A stretch of DNA of 64,000 nt from positions 1 to 64,000 of the forward strand of contig JAIRPP010000014.1 of the NCBI GenBank assembly GCA_031256955.1, given 5' to 3'. The DNA comes from Candidatus Methanoplasma sp. GTDB taxonomy: Archaea; Thermoplasmatota; Thermoplasmata; Methanomassiliicoccales; Methanomethylophilaceae. Position 1 is the first letter of the stretch, and each line of letters begins with the position of its first letter. Shown here piece by piece: positions 53,928 to 62,641 of this stretch. Below the pieces are notes generated by a model. It saw only the letters and a list, made by a program, of their open reading frames with translations, ran no database searches and had not been told where the DNA came from. The translations under genes were made by a program, and so were the position numbers.

Positions 53928-55133
53928 TCACCCGAACATGTGCACCGGCGCGGGCTGGGTCTTCCCGATCCTGCCCGCCGAGACCTTGCCCAGCGCGAGG
54001 TCGAAGTCCGCGGGGGAGACGACGTCGCGCCCGTCCCGTATCGCGAACATGCCCGCCTCCATGCACATGTTCTTTATGTCCGCGCCGGAGGACCCCTCGG
54101 TCTTCTCGGCGAGCTTCTGCGGGGATACCCCCTTCTCGACGCTCATGCGGGACAGGTGGATCTTGAAGATCTGCGCCCTCCCGGCGGCGTCCGGCAGGTC
54201 GACCTGGATTATGCGGTCGAACCTCCCCGGCCTCATGAGCGCCTCGTCCAGTATGTCCGGGCGGTTGGTCGCCCCGATTATCCTGACGTTGTTGACCGTG
54301 GCGAATCCGTCCATCTCGGCGAGGAGCTGCATGAGCGTCCTCTGGACCTCGCGGTCCCCGGAGCTGGACCCGTCCAGGCGCCTCGCGCCTATCGAGTCGA
54401 GCTCGTCGAGGAACACGATGCAGGGCGACTTCTCCTTGGCGAGGCAGAAGAGCTCGCGCACGAGCCTCGCCCCCTCGCCGATGTACTTCTGGACCAGCTC
54501 CGAGCCCACCAGCCTTATGAACGTGGCCTTGGTGGCGTTCGCCACCGCCTTGGCCATGAGCGTCTTACCGGTCCCGGGCGGGCCAGCCAGGAGCACTCCC
54601 CGCGGGGGATCGATCCCGACCTTGGCGTAGAGCTCGGGCCTGATCAGCGGGTCCTCCACCGCCTCGCGGAGCTCGCGCAGCTGCTTGCCGAGGCCGCCCA
54701 CGTCCTTGTACGTGACCGTGGGCTTCTCGACGACCTCCGCCCCGCTGACCAGCGGGTCGATGGGGGACGGCAGGATCTCCATGACCGCCATGGACTGCCT
54801 GCTCAGGGAGACCCTGGACCCGATCACGAGATCCTCCTTCGGGATGTAATCGGAAACCGCCACTATGTAGTCGGAGCCCCCGTTGCCGGAGCCCCTCACG
54901 ACCACGCGGTTGTCGGAGAGGACGTCGTGCAGGGAGCCGATCGCCAGGGGCGGGCTCTTGAGCTTGTCCAGCTCGCTCCTCACGCGGCCGAGGTCCTTTT
55001 GGACGCGGAAGAGCTCCCCCTCGGAGTACCTCTTCTCCCGTTCGGCGTTCTGGAGATCCTCCATGAGCCTCACGTTGCGCTCCTCTAGAATCACGATCTT
55101 CGCTTTGAGCTCGTTTATTTCGGAGTCTCCCAT
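53928..55133 (-). CDS. pan: Proteasome-activating nucleotidase
   Basis: The 401-residue AAA ATPase unfolds substrates for the 20S proteasome. It has an N-terminal coiled coil (residues ~5-58), an OB-like domain, then VGGLGKQLRELREAVEDPL, Walker A GPPGTGKT, pore-loop region VGSELVQKYIGEG, Walker B CIVFLDELDSIGA and a second-region arginine set (RPGRFDR). The C-terminus is HMFG, a hydrophobic-Phe-X end instead of the common HbYX motif that docks PAN into the proteasome. A ribosome binding site-like AGAGGAT lies upstream. Confidence 0.95.
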   Translation of the reverse strand: MGDSEINELKAKIVILEERNVRLMEDLQNAEREKRYSEGELFRVQKDLGRVRSELDKLKSPPLAIGSLHDVLSDNRVVVRGSGNGGSDYIVAVSDYIPKEDLVIGSRVSLSRQSMAVMEILPSPIDPLVSGAEVVEKPTVTYKDVGGLGKQLRELREAVEDPLIRPELYAKVGIDPPRGVLLAGPPGTGKTLMAKAVANATKATFIRLVGSELVQKYIGEGARLVRELFCLAKEKSPCIVFLDELDSIGARRLDGSSSGDREVQRTLMQLLAEMDGFATVNNVRIIGATNRPDILDEALMRPGRFDRIIQVDLPDAAGRAQIFKIHLSRMSVEKGVSPQKLAEKTEGSSGADIKNMCMEAGMFAIRDGRDVVSPADFDLALGKVSAGRIGKTQPAPVHMFG

Positions 55134-55282
55134 GTCTTATCCTCTTAGCAGCCGAATAGAGCACATGGTATTATTAATTTTCAGAAAGGCGGGCCCCCTC
55201 TGAGGGAGCGCGGTCCCGCATTTCGCCCGCCCGGGCTCCGGCCCGCCAGCTTTAATTACGTCCGCGCCCTTAGCGAAAAGCG

Positions 55283-55792
55283 ATGATCTGCGAAATGTGC
55301 GGGAAGGAAGCCGTCACCAGGCTGATGATCGTGGAGGGCACAAAGCTCAACCTGTGCCAGGACTGCTCCAAGTTCGGGGACGAGTACAAGTCCCTGGTCG
55401 GGGGGCAGCCCGCGTCCAAGGGCGGCGCGCCGGTCGCCAACCGGTCCGTCATCGAGGCCCGCCTGCAGAAGAGGGAGAGGAGGATGCAGACCCGCGACGT
55501 CTACGCCGGCGCGACCACCACCGAGCTGGCCGAGGACTACGGGCGGATCGTGAGGGAGGCCAGGGAGGCCAAGGGGATGGACCTGGAGGAGTTCGGCAAG
55601 TCCATACTCGAGAAGAAGGGCGTGCTGGCCAAGGTCGAGGCGAACGACCTGGTCCCGGACGACAAGCTCATCGCGAAGCTGGAGAAGGCGCTGGGGATCA
55701 AGCTCAGGGAGCAGGTCCAGGCGTGCGGGCACATAGGCTCCGGCGGCAAGGCGGCCGCCCCGACGCTCGCCGACTTCATCAAGAAGAAGTGA
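55283..55792 (+). CDS. Multiprotein bridging factor 1 homologue (MBF1)
   Basis: The 169-residue protein starts with a zinc ribbon (CEMCG, then CQDCSKFG) and ends with a cro/C1-type HTH (YGRIVREAREAKGMDLEEFGKSI, then AKLEKALGIKL). This zinc-ribbon-HTH form is archaeal MBF1, a transcription-linked and ribosome-linked factor. A TTTAATTA box lies about 28 nt before the ATG. It overlaps the convergent DUF2240 gene by 14 nt. Confidence 0.92.
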   Translation: MICEMCGKEAVTRLMIVEGTKLNLCQDCSKFGDEYKSLVGGQPASKGGAPVANRSVIEARLQKRERRMQTRDVYAGATTTELAEDYGRIVREAREAKGMDLEEFGKSILEKKGVLAKVEANDLVPDDKLIAKLEKALGIKLREQVQACGHIGSGGKAAAPTLADFIKKK

Positions 55793-56267
55793 GCCTCTGC
55801 GCCTCGCGGGCCCTCTCGGAGAACTCCCTGCCCGCTCCCGATTCCCGGAGCGCGACGTAGGCGGCGGCCGCCATGCTGACTCCCAGCCGCCTCCTTATCC
55901 TGTTGCACTCGGCGACGAACTCGCTCTTGTCCGCGCCGCCGGCCACGGCGGCGCCTATCATCTCGGATAGCAGATCGCCCCCCGCCGGCGCGGCCTTCGC
56001 GGGGCGCCTGGCCGCCAGGAGCCCCTCCGGGGGCCTGTACGCCGCGGGCACGTCCATGCCCATGAGCGCGGGCGGGGCCCTTATGTGCTGCCCGGAGCGG
56101 GCCACGCTCCCCGTTTCTATCAGCGCGGACAGCAGGGCCTCCGCGTCCCTCACGGGCATCCACCTGAGGTCCAGGGAGACCCCCATGACGAACTCCTTCT
56201 CGGTCACGGAGTCCTTGCCCTTGCACCTGAAGAACGCCGCCGCGCAGACGTCTAGATCATCGGCCAT
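55779..56267 (-). CDS. DUF2240 family protein
   Basis: The 162-residue protein matches archaeal DUF2240: AAAFFRCKGKDSVTEKEFVMGVSLDLRWMP, then ALIETGSVARSG and an RPPEGLL segment. The rest is helical. The function is unknown; its wHTH-like N-terminus suggests nucleic-acid work. A TATA-like TTATCTATC is centred about 25 nt before ATG 56267. Confidence 0.8.
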   Translation of the reverse strand: MADDLDVCAAAFFRCKGKDSVTEKEFVMGVSLDLRWMPVRDAEALLSALIETGSVARSGQHIRAPPALMGMDVPAAYRPPEGLLAARRPAKAAPAGGDLLSEMIGAAVAGGADKSEFVAECNRIRRRLGVSMAAAAYVALRESGAGREFSERAREAQRLTSS

Positions 56268-56398
56268 GCGCGCGAGATGCGGGCGCGATAGATAAGCCTG
56301 TCGCGCGCGTGCGTTTTTTGTTTATGTACTAACTATAAGGATCTGCAAAAAGCTTATAACGGGCATCATAATACCAGGGCATCCTGTACGGTGACAAA

Positions 56399-56569
56399 AT
56401 GATGTATACCAGGTTCGAAAAGGCGAGGATAATCGGGGCGAGGGCGCTCCAGATATCCCATGGCGCCCCTGTTCTCGTCGACTACCCCGAGGACATGCTG
56501 GACCCCATAGACATCGCCCTGCTGGAATTCGGGAGCGGTCTGATCCCGATAACTGTCGTCAGGAACTAA
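56399..56569 (+). CDS. rpoK: DNA-directed RNA polymerase subunit K (RpoK/Rpb6)
   Basis: This 56-residue protein reads [19 protein letters not shown], then [19 protein letters not shown] and [10 protein letters not shown], the complete archaeal Rpb6 core. It helps assemble and stabilise RNA polymerase. Two ATGs occur at the start (56399 and 56402). The stop is TAA. rpsB follows after 14 nt, the usual archaeal rpoK-rpsB order. A CTTATAACG promoter box lies at about 56353-56361. Confidence 0.95.
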   Translation: MMYTRFEKARIIGARALQISHGAPVLVDYPEDMLDPIDIALLEFGSGLIPITVVRN

Positions 56570-56583
56570 TTCGAGGAATCCAT

Positions 56584-57207
56584 ATGAGCGAAGACGAAAT
56601 CATAGCGGTCGGCGGCGAACTCCTGGTCCCTGAGGACCTGTACCTAACGTCCGGGGTCCACATAGGGACCCAGCAGAAGAGCGCGGACATGAAGGACTTC
56701 ATCTACAAGGTACGGCAGGACGGCCTCTACGTCCTCGACGTCAAGAAGACCGACGAGAGGATAAGGGCCGCCGCGAGCTTCCTCGCGAGATACGATCCCA
56801 AGAGGATCCTGGTGGTGTCCGCCAGGCAGTACGGGCAGAGGCCCGCCAGGGAGTTCTCCAAGGCGGTGGGCGCGCCCGCGTTCGCCGGGCGCTTCGTCCC
56901 CGGCACCATGACCAACCCCGTCAACGACGGCTTCATAGAGCCCGAGGTCCTCGTGGTCACCGACCCCGCCGCGGACAAGCAGGCGCTCAACGAGGCGCTC
57001 AACCTGGGCATACCCATAGTGGCGATGTGCGACGCCAACAACGAGACGCGCAACGTCGACCTCGTGATCCCCACCAACAACAAGGGGAGGCGCGCCCTCG
57101 CATGCGTCTACTGGATCCTCACGAGGGAGCTCCTCCTGGCGAGGGGGGACCTCAAGGACCCCGCGGACTTCAAGAGGGAGATAGAGGACTTCGAAGCGAA
57201 GCTCTGA
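56584..57207 (+). CDS. rpsB: 30S ribosomal protein S2 (uS2)
   Basis: The 207-residue archaeal-length S2 has [36 protein letters not shown], then [26 protein letters not shown] and [11 protein letters not shown]. It is part of the small ribosomal subunit. GAGGAAT lies 6 nt upstream of the ATG. It is probably cotranscribed with rpoK. Confidence 0.97.
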   Translation: MSEDEIIAVGGELLVPEDLYLTSGVHIGTQQKSADMKDFIYKVRQDGLYVLDVKKTDERIRAAASFLARYDPKRILVVSARQYGQRPAREFSKAVGAPAFAGRFVPGTMTNPVNDGFIEPEVLVVTDPAADKQALNEALNLGIPIVAMCDANNETRNVDLVIPTNNKGRRALACVYWILTRELLLARGDLKDPADFKREIEDFEAKL

Positions 57208-57310
57208 CCGGGGCTCCGCCCCGCCAAACCCCTTGCACAAACCCATTATCCCCGTTTTTCATCTCGCGCGCTCCCCAAAGGATTTACGCCGCCGCCCCCA
57301 TCGCTGCGCC

Positions 57311-58156
57311 ATGCGCCCGCCCGCAGTCGCCGGAACGTTCTACCCAGCCGACGCCCCCTCCCTGATCAGGGAGATAGAGGCGTCGTTCTCCCACAGGCTG
57401 GGCCCGGGCATGCCGGGGCCGGAGGGGGATTCCAGGCTCATATCCGCCGCCGTATGCCCGCATGCGGGGTATATGGCGTCCGGCATGAACGCCGCCCACG
57501 CCTACAGGCGCATCCTGGAGGACGGCCTCCCGGACGCGTACGTGATCGTGGGCCCCGACCATCGCGGCGTGCCTTACGATGCGGTGATGTGCGGCGAGGG
57601 GTACAGGACCCCCCTAGGCGCATGCGAGGCCCACGAGGGCATATCCAGAAGGCTGTCCAGGCTGGTCCCGGACGACCCCCGCGCACATGCGAGGGAGCAT
57701 TCCATCGAGGTGCAGGTCCCGTTCATCCAGTACATCGACCCGGACCCCCGCATAGTGACGGTGGTCATGAGGGACCAGAGCCTCGGCGCCGCGATGCGGC
57801 TCGCGGCCGCGCTGAGGGAGGCGTGCGAGGGGGAGGACGTCGTCATGATCGCGTCCAGCGACATGGCGCATTACATCCCGAAGAGGGAGGCGGCCCGCCT
57901 GAACGCGCTCGTGCTGGACAGGCTGGCCGCGGCGGACGCAGAGGGCATGTACCGGGAGATCCGCGACAACCGCGTCTCCGTGTGCGGGTACGGCCCGATG
58001 GCCGCCGCGCTGATGTTCTCGGGGGCCGCCGGGGCGGAGGTCCTGGCGTACTCGGACTCCTGGGACTCCCTCGGCGGCGACCCCGGCGCGGTCGTCGGGT
58101 ACGGGTCCGCCGTCATGCGCGGGGCGCGGCGGCGGGGCCCGCTCAGATGCGCTTGA
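57311..58156 (+). CDS. MEMO1 family protein
   Basis: The 281-residue protein starts RPPAVAGTFYPAD, the MEMO hallmark. It has VCPHAGYMASG, VGPDHRGV, EHSIEVQVPFIQ and ASSDMAHY, the histidine-rich pocket of MEMO/LigB-type folds. In archaea these genes often lie near rpsB, as here. The function is uncertain; some relatives act in radical SAM-linked modification. ATG 57311 fits the conserved N-terminus and a TTTACG box 26 nt upstream. It overlaps the convergent RPA-associated gene by 14 nt. Confidence 0.92.
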   Translation: MRPPAVAGTFYPADAPSLIREIEASFSHRLGPGMPGPEGDSRLISAAVCPHAGYMASGMNAAHAYRRILEDGLPDAYVIVGPDHRGVPYDAVMCGEGYRTPLGACEAHEGISRRLSRLVPDDPRAHAREHSIEVQVPFIQYIDPDPRIVTVVMRDQSLGAAMRLAAALREACEGEDVVMIASSDMAHYIPKREAARLNALVLDRLAAADAEGMYREIRDNRVSVCGYGPMAAALMFSGAAGAEVLAYSDSWDSLGGDPGAVVGYGSAVMRGARRRGPLRCA

Positions 58157-59051
58157 GGTGCCTCAGGTTCGGCTCGTAGACCTGCCCTTTGTCCATCAGG
58201 GCGTTCGAGACCTCCTCGAGCTCCATGCTGGATATGCCCTCGGCCTCCGCCCTGCGCTCGAGCTCGTCCCTGGGCGCGCCCTTGCCGTCGGTGTCCAGCT
58301 CGTCCAGGAGGGCCAGGACTATGTCCTCGATCTCGCTCTTGTGCTCCGAATCCGACTTCCCCTCTATGACGATCTCGTCGGGGGAGTCCGGCATGTCCTC
58401 GGGGAGGCCCAGGTCTATGTTGTCGTCCGGGAGCACCATCCTCAGCGCGGTCTGTATGGACTTCAGGTGCGGGGCAGACGCGGGCGGGCCGTACTGGGCC
58501 AGCGCCGTCGCTATCCCCTGCGCCTCCCTCTGGGGCATCCCCGCCTTCGCCAGCGCCTCCTCCGTCGCCCCGTCCCCGAGGGCGGCCGCCTTCCTCATGG
58601 CGAGCATGCGCCCCCAGGTGGACTTCGCGGCGTCCAGCGCCCACTGGGCCCTGACCTCCTCGGTTATCTTTATGATGCGCTCCGGGCGGACGGAGACGAA
58701 CACCCTGCCGTCGTCCGTGGTGTAGCTCCTGACCTTCCCGACCACCGCCACGAACGCGGGGGGCTCCAGGGAGTCCATGGCTATGGCGGCCTCGGGCTGA
58801 TACCTCCCGCCGACGTTGATGAAGAAGCTCCCCCCAGCCAGGTCCTGCACCCGCCCCCTCCACATGGGCTCGTCCTGGGACCCCACGCTCTCCTTCTCCG
58901 TGAGGACCCCCGCCATCAGCACCCTGTTGACCATCGCGCCCAGGCGGGTCACGATATAGGACGGCGCCTTCTCGGTGGCGGCCTTGATCTCGTAGGTGGC
59001 GCCGTTCAGCTCGGAAGAGAACAGCCTCCACGCGGTCTCCCTGGCGTTCAT
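58143..59051 (-). CDS. RPA-associated protein (OB-fold)
   Basis: The 302-residue protein starts ARETAWRLFSSELNGATYEIK, then YIVTRLGAMVNRVLMAGVLTEKE and an OB fold (RGRVQDLAGGSFFINVGGRYQPEA, VGKVRSY, RPERIIKITEEVRAQW). The C-terminal half is acidic with two helical segments. It matches the archaeal RPA-associated proteins that are co-expressed with RPA. The start overlaps the RPA stop as ATGA. Confidence 0.88.
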   Translation of the reverse strand: MNARETAWRLFSSELNGATYEIKAATEKAPSYIVTRLGAMVNRVLMAGVLTEKESVGSQDEPMWRGRVQDLAGGSFFINVGGRYQPEAAIAMDSLEPPAFVAVVGKVRSYTTDDGRVFVSVRPERIIKITEEVRAQWALDAAKSTWGRMLAMRKAAALGDGATEEALAKAGMPQREAQGIATALAQYGPPASAPHLKSIQTALRMVLPDDNIDLGLPEDMPDSPDEIVIEGKSDSEHKSEIEDIVLALLDELDTDGKGAPRDELERRAEAEGISSMELEEVSNALMDKGQVYEPNLRHLKRI

Positions 59052-60370
59052 AGGGCCGCCTCCACTTCGTCGTAGAGCCGCTTGGCCTCGGCATGCACGT
59101 CGATCTCGTCCAGGGACGCGCTCGCGGCCGTCATCTGCGGCCCGAAGTCGTCGCATAGCACGTTGCCCCTGGCCGTCATCCTCTTCATGATCATCATCTG
59201 CGCGAACTCCCTCCCCACGCACTCGCGGTCCCCGCGCGCCTTGGCGAGGCCCTCTGCCGCGGCGAAGGTGACTCCCGTCAGCTTCTCCGTGTCCGCCCTG
59301 CCGACGACCACGCCTATCGCGCCGGTCCCGTCGTCGAGGGTGAGCTTCATGCGCAGGTCCATGACGGGGGTCACGGGCCCGTGCTCGGAGCACGAGTCGT
59401 TGAGCACGGAGCGGTTGCACCTGGGGCACCTCATTATGAGCCCGCTCCCGTTCTTGAGGTCCACCACCGTGCCGGAGACGGACACATCCAGCGCACCCCC
59501 GCCGCTCGCCATTATCTCCGCCACGGTCTTCTTCGGCGCGGAGAGGTCTATCTCCCCGAAGGAGTCCGCCACCCGCGAGACCTCGCACCTGTCGCCGAGG
59601 TTCAGCTGCAGTATGCCCTTCCATACGCGTATGCCCGCCCCTTTGATCTTGTAGGCCTCCCCGTCCTTCAGCCCGAAGTCGCTCCACGCCGAGAACTGTA
59701 TCTTGCCCGTGCTGTCCGCGATCGTCCCGGAGCGCACGACCTTCTCCTCGCCCCTGGCGATCACTTTCCTGGATTCGAGGGATATCAGGCGGCCTGTGAC
59801 GGTCACCTCGCCGCTCCCCTCCCTCAGGTCCCCGATCTTGACCTCCGCGGGCCCGCCGGCGACGCCTTCGGGGATCGAGACCTCCGATTCGGCCTTCTCC
59901 ACCGCGCCCCTGCTGCCTATGTTGACCTGGATCTTCTCGTTCCACTTCTTGGTGTACGCGTTCCTGAAGACGTAGGTCTTCCCGGCCTCCAGCTCCATGT
60001 CCTCCCCGCCCCATATGGTGAACGGGGCGGTCCCGGTCTCGTCGCCGAGGGTCCCCTCGACCACGTTCTTCGCGCCCTGGCTGGTGGTTATGGTCTTCCT
60101 CCTGACGAAGGAGACCTTGGCGGTTATGTCCACCCTCATCTCGGACCCGGTGAGCTCGGCGACCTTCTTGGACGCGCTCTCGGCGGACACGAACGGGATC
60201 GTGGGGTCCGCGCCGTACTTCCTCTTGATCCCGCTCTTCGTGGCGTCTATGGACACCCTGTACTCGTTAAGGTACGTGTTCAGCTCCTTCCAGAGCTGCT
60301 CGTCGGTTACCTTCCCGGCGAGCTCTCTCTTCAGTTCTTCAAAATGCGGAGTAAGTTCTTCTTTGTTCAT
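59048..60370 (-). CDS. Single-stranded DNA-binding replication protein A
   Basis: The 440-residue protein has a helical N-terminus, then three OB folds (around residues 75-160, 175-260 and 275-400). The third holds a zinc finger with CPRCNRS and CSEHG (residues ~312-330). This is the RPA layout of euryarchaea and Thermoplasmata. It binds ssDNA in replication and repair. A TTTTATATCC box (60427-60438) gives a leader of about 36 nt with AGAGGTC as ribosome binding site. It is cotranscribed with its associated protein. Confidence 0.92.
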   Translation of the reverse strand: MNKEELTPHFEELKRELAGKVTDEQLWKELNTYLNEYRVSIDATKSGIKRKYGADPTIPFVSAESASKKVAELTGSEMRVDITAKVSFVRRKTITTSQGAKNVVEGTLGDETGTAPFTIWGGEDMELEAGKTYVFRNAYTKKWNEKIQVNIGSRGAVEKAESEVSIPEGVAGGPAEVKIGDLREGSGEVTVTGRLISLESRKVIARGEEKVVRSGTIADSTGKIQFSAWSDFGLKDGEAYKIKGAGIRVWKGILQLNLGDRCEVSRVADSFGEIDLSAPKKTVAEIMASGGGALDVSVSGTVVDLKNGSGLIMRCPRCNRSVLNDSCSEHGPVTPVMDLRMKLTLDDGTGAIGVVVGRADTEKLTGVTFAAAEGLAKARGDRECVGREFAQMMIMKRMTARGNVLCDDFGPQMTAASASLDEIDVHAEAKRLYDEVEAAL

Positions 60371-60426
60371 CGGATCCGACCTCTTTGCTTGTTTCCCCGT
60401 GAGGTGATCCGCGGTACGATGTGAGG

Positions 60427-60438
60427 GATATAAAACAC
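60427..60438 (-). promoter_or_regulatory. TATA box for RPA operon
   Basis: GTTTTATATCCC on the minus strand lies about 60 nt before ATG 60370, so unlike many neighbours this operon has a short leader with a ribosome binding site (AGAGGTC). Confidence 0.5.
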
Positions 60439-60527
60439 ATGCAGTGGGGGTCTCCGAAAGTGCCCTATCCGCCCGTCTCGGGCGTTCGACGCGCGCGACA
60501 TGCCTGAAAACGGAAAAAACAGGAATG

Positions 60528-60534
60528 TTTAAGA
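60528..60534 (+). promoter_or_regulatory. purP: TATA-like box for purP
   Basis: TTTAAGA is centred 25 nt before ATG 60556, consistent with a leaderless mRNA. Confidence 0.4.
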
Positions 60535-60555
60535 GTATGAGCGCAATAAGTCCAT

Positions 60556-61629
60556 ATGGTTCCCAAGAAGAGAATAGACGAGATTCTCGACGGATACGAC
60601 AAGAGCGACCTCACGATCGCCACGCTGTGTTCGCACTCGTCCCTCCAGATCTTCCACGGGGCCAGGAAGGCAGGTTTCAAGACGGTCGGCCTGACCGTGA
60701 AGGACAACACGAGGTACTACGACGCGTTCCCCCTGGCCAAACCGGACGAGATAATAAAATACTCCGACTTCGACGAGATGAGCGAGAGGGCCGGCGAGCT
60801 CCGCGACAGGAACACGGTCATAATCCCGCACGGCTCCTTCGTCGAGTACATGGGCGCGTCCCGCTTCGAGGACTACGCCGTCCCGTCCTACGGCAACCGC
60901 GCGGTCCTCCAGTGGGAGTCCAACCGCGACAGCCAGAGGCAGTGGATAACCTCCGCGGGCGTGCCGATGCCCCGCCTGATCACCGACGCCCGCGAGATAA
61001 GCGAGGCGGTCATGGTCAAGTACCACGGGGCGAAGGGCGGGCGCGGGTTCTTCATAGCGAAGGACTACCCCGACTTCAAGATGTCCGTGGACAACACCCA
61101 GCCGTACACCATACAGGAGTACTGCATGGGCACGAGGTACTACCTCCACTTCTTCTACGACCCGCTCAAGAGCGACGGATACTCCTGCAAGCAGGGCGGC
61201 TCCCTGGAGATGCTCTCCATAGACCGCAGGGACGAGAGCAACATCGACGAGATGTACAAGCTGGGGTCCATAGAGGACGCCAAGCGCAGGGGCCTCTACC
61301 CCTCGTTCGTGGTCACCGGGAACACCCCCGTCGTGATACGCGAGTCGCTCCTCCCCAAGGCGTTCGAGATGGCCGAGAACGTGGTCAACCGCTCCTACGA
61401 GCTCTTCGGCGGCATGTGGGGCCCGTTCTGCCTCGAGACCGTGGTCACGGACAAGCTGGAGTTCAAGGTCTTCGAGATCTCCACCCGCATAGTCGCCGGC
61501 ACGAACCCGTTCGTGTCCGGGTCCCCGTACGCCGACCTGATATACCCGGGCATGAGCACCGGGGGCAGGCTCGCCAAGAGCATAAGGGACGCGGCCGAGG
61601 CCGGGACCCTGAACCAGCTCATGAGCTGA
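60556..61629 (+). CDS. purP: Formate-dependent FAICAR synthetase PurP
   Basis: The 357-residue ATP-grasp enzyme uses formate and ATP to formylate AICAR, replacing the folate-dependent PurH step in archaea. It has TLCSHSSLQIFHGARKAGFKT, IPHGSFVEYMG, a central ATP-grasp region (VMVKYHGAKGGRGFF, YTIQEYCMGTRYYLHFFYD) and the metal-binding end GPFCLETVV and FEISTRIVAGTN. It complements purS-purL-purQ 9 kb upstream. Confidence 0.95.
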   Translation: MVPKKRIDEILDGYDKSDLTIATLCSHSSLQIFHGARKAGFKTVGLTVKDNTRYYDAFPLAKPDEIIKYSDFDEMSERAGELRDRNTVIIPHGSFVEYMGASRFEDYAVPSYGNRAVLQWESNRDSQRQWITSAGVPMPRLITDAREISEAVMVKYHGAKGGRGFFIAKDYPDFKMSVDNTQPYTIQEYCMGTRYYLHFFYDPLKSDGYSCKQGGSLEMLSIDRRDESNIDEMYKLGSIEDAKRRGLYPSFVVTGNTPVVIRESLLPKAFEMAENVVNRSYELFGGMWGPFCLETVVTDKLEFKVFEISTRIVAGTNPFVSGSPYADLIYPGMSTGGRLAKSIRDAAEAGTLNQLMS

Positions 61630-61643
61630 CCCCGCCCGGCGGC

Positions 61644-62468
61644 TCAGGCGCCATCCGCCCAGAGGGCGCGCAGGGTCTCGTCGCCCGCGCGGGACCACGC
61701 CCCGCTCTGCGCCACCGGGTCCCCGCCCGCCCCGACCCATCCCGCGAACGCATACCCGTCGCGGGACGGCGACGGGAGGGCGTAGAGGTCACCGGGCGCG
61801 ATGACCGCCGACGCTATCCCGCACCCGCCGTCCGCCCCGGCGTAGTCGAAGGACACCACGTACCCGTCGGACCACCTCGCATGCAGCGCGAGGCCTTCGT
61901 AGGCCCTGTCCGAGCCGAAGCTCCAGATCTTCCCGGACGCGCCGTCCTCCCATCCCGCGAACACGTACCCTCCGCGCGAGGGCGGCGCGGGCTCCGGCAC
62001 CGCCGACCCCGCGAGGATCCCCTCCGCCGGGGCCACGGGGGTCCCGCCGCGGCTGTCGAACGCGACGGAGAACGAGCGCGCCGCCGCGACGGCGGGCTCC
62101 TCGGTCGCGACGGGCGCCCACCCGGCGTACAGGGTGAGGTCGCCGCGCACCCTGTCCTTCGCGAAGTCCCACGCCTCGGAGCACCCGCTGTCCCTGTACC
62201 ATCCGGTGAAGGCGTGCCCCTCCCGCGACGGCGGGGCAGGCTCCGAGGCCAGCCCCCCGTCCCGGACGGAGGCGGGCGGGCATGCGCCTGCCCCCGCTTC
62301 GAAGGTCACGACATAAGTCTCTGGCGGGCGCACGATCTCTCCGCCGCCTCCGCTGGATCCCCCACCCGGACCCACCGCGGATATGAACGCGACAGTCACG
62401 GCCGCCTCCGCGAGGAGGACGAGCATAACTCCCGCTACAAGCATCTTCTTCCTATTCCCGATCATCAT
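61644..62468 (-). CDS. Membrane-anchored protein with three Listeria-Bacteroides repeats
   Basis: The 274-residue protein has a basic start, one N-terminal helix (residues ~9-31), a Gly/Ser linker and three InlB B-type repeats (residues ~50-115, ~130-197, ~200-271). Each repeat has V-F-x-G at its start, P--P-R-GY-F-GW in the middle and L-A-W near the end. It is exported and held by the N-terminal helix, or cleaved and secreted. It is a small relative in style, not in sequence detail, of the giant proteins at the left end. AGAGGCG precedes the ATG pair. Confidence 0.85.
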   Translation of the reverse strand: MMIGNRKKMLVAGVMLVLLAEAAVTVAFISAVGPGGGSSGGGGEIVRPPETYVVTFEAGAGACPPASVRDGGLASEPAPPSREGHAFTGWYRDSGCSEAWDFAKDRVRGDLTLYAGWAPVATEEPAVAAARSFSVAFDSRGGTPVAPAEGILAGSAVPEPAPPSRGGYVFAGWEDGASGKIWSFGSDRAYEGLALHARWSDGYVVSFDYAGADGGCGIASAVIAPGDLYALPSPSRDGYAFAGWVGAGGDPVAQSGAWSRAGDETLRALWADGA

Positions 62469-62607
62469 CGCCTCTCCCCCCTTATGAGAGCTGATGCGGG
62501 AAACATCCCGTTCCGGGGTATTAATAAACTCATGGGGCGCCCCGCGCGCGACGGGCCGATCGGCGCCCCGGAGCGCATCGCGCGGGCGCCGCCCGGGCTT
62601 CTGGAAA

Positions 62608-62620
62608 GCATATTATATAA
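62608..62620 (+). promoter_or_regulatory. TATA box for aminotransferase gene
   Basis: The AT-rich box ends TTATATAA (62613-62620), centred about 25 nt before ATG 62642, a strong promoter match with a leaderless start. Confidence 0.55.
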
Positions 62621-62641
62621 GAGCCATCGTAAGGGGGCCCG

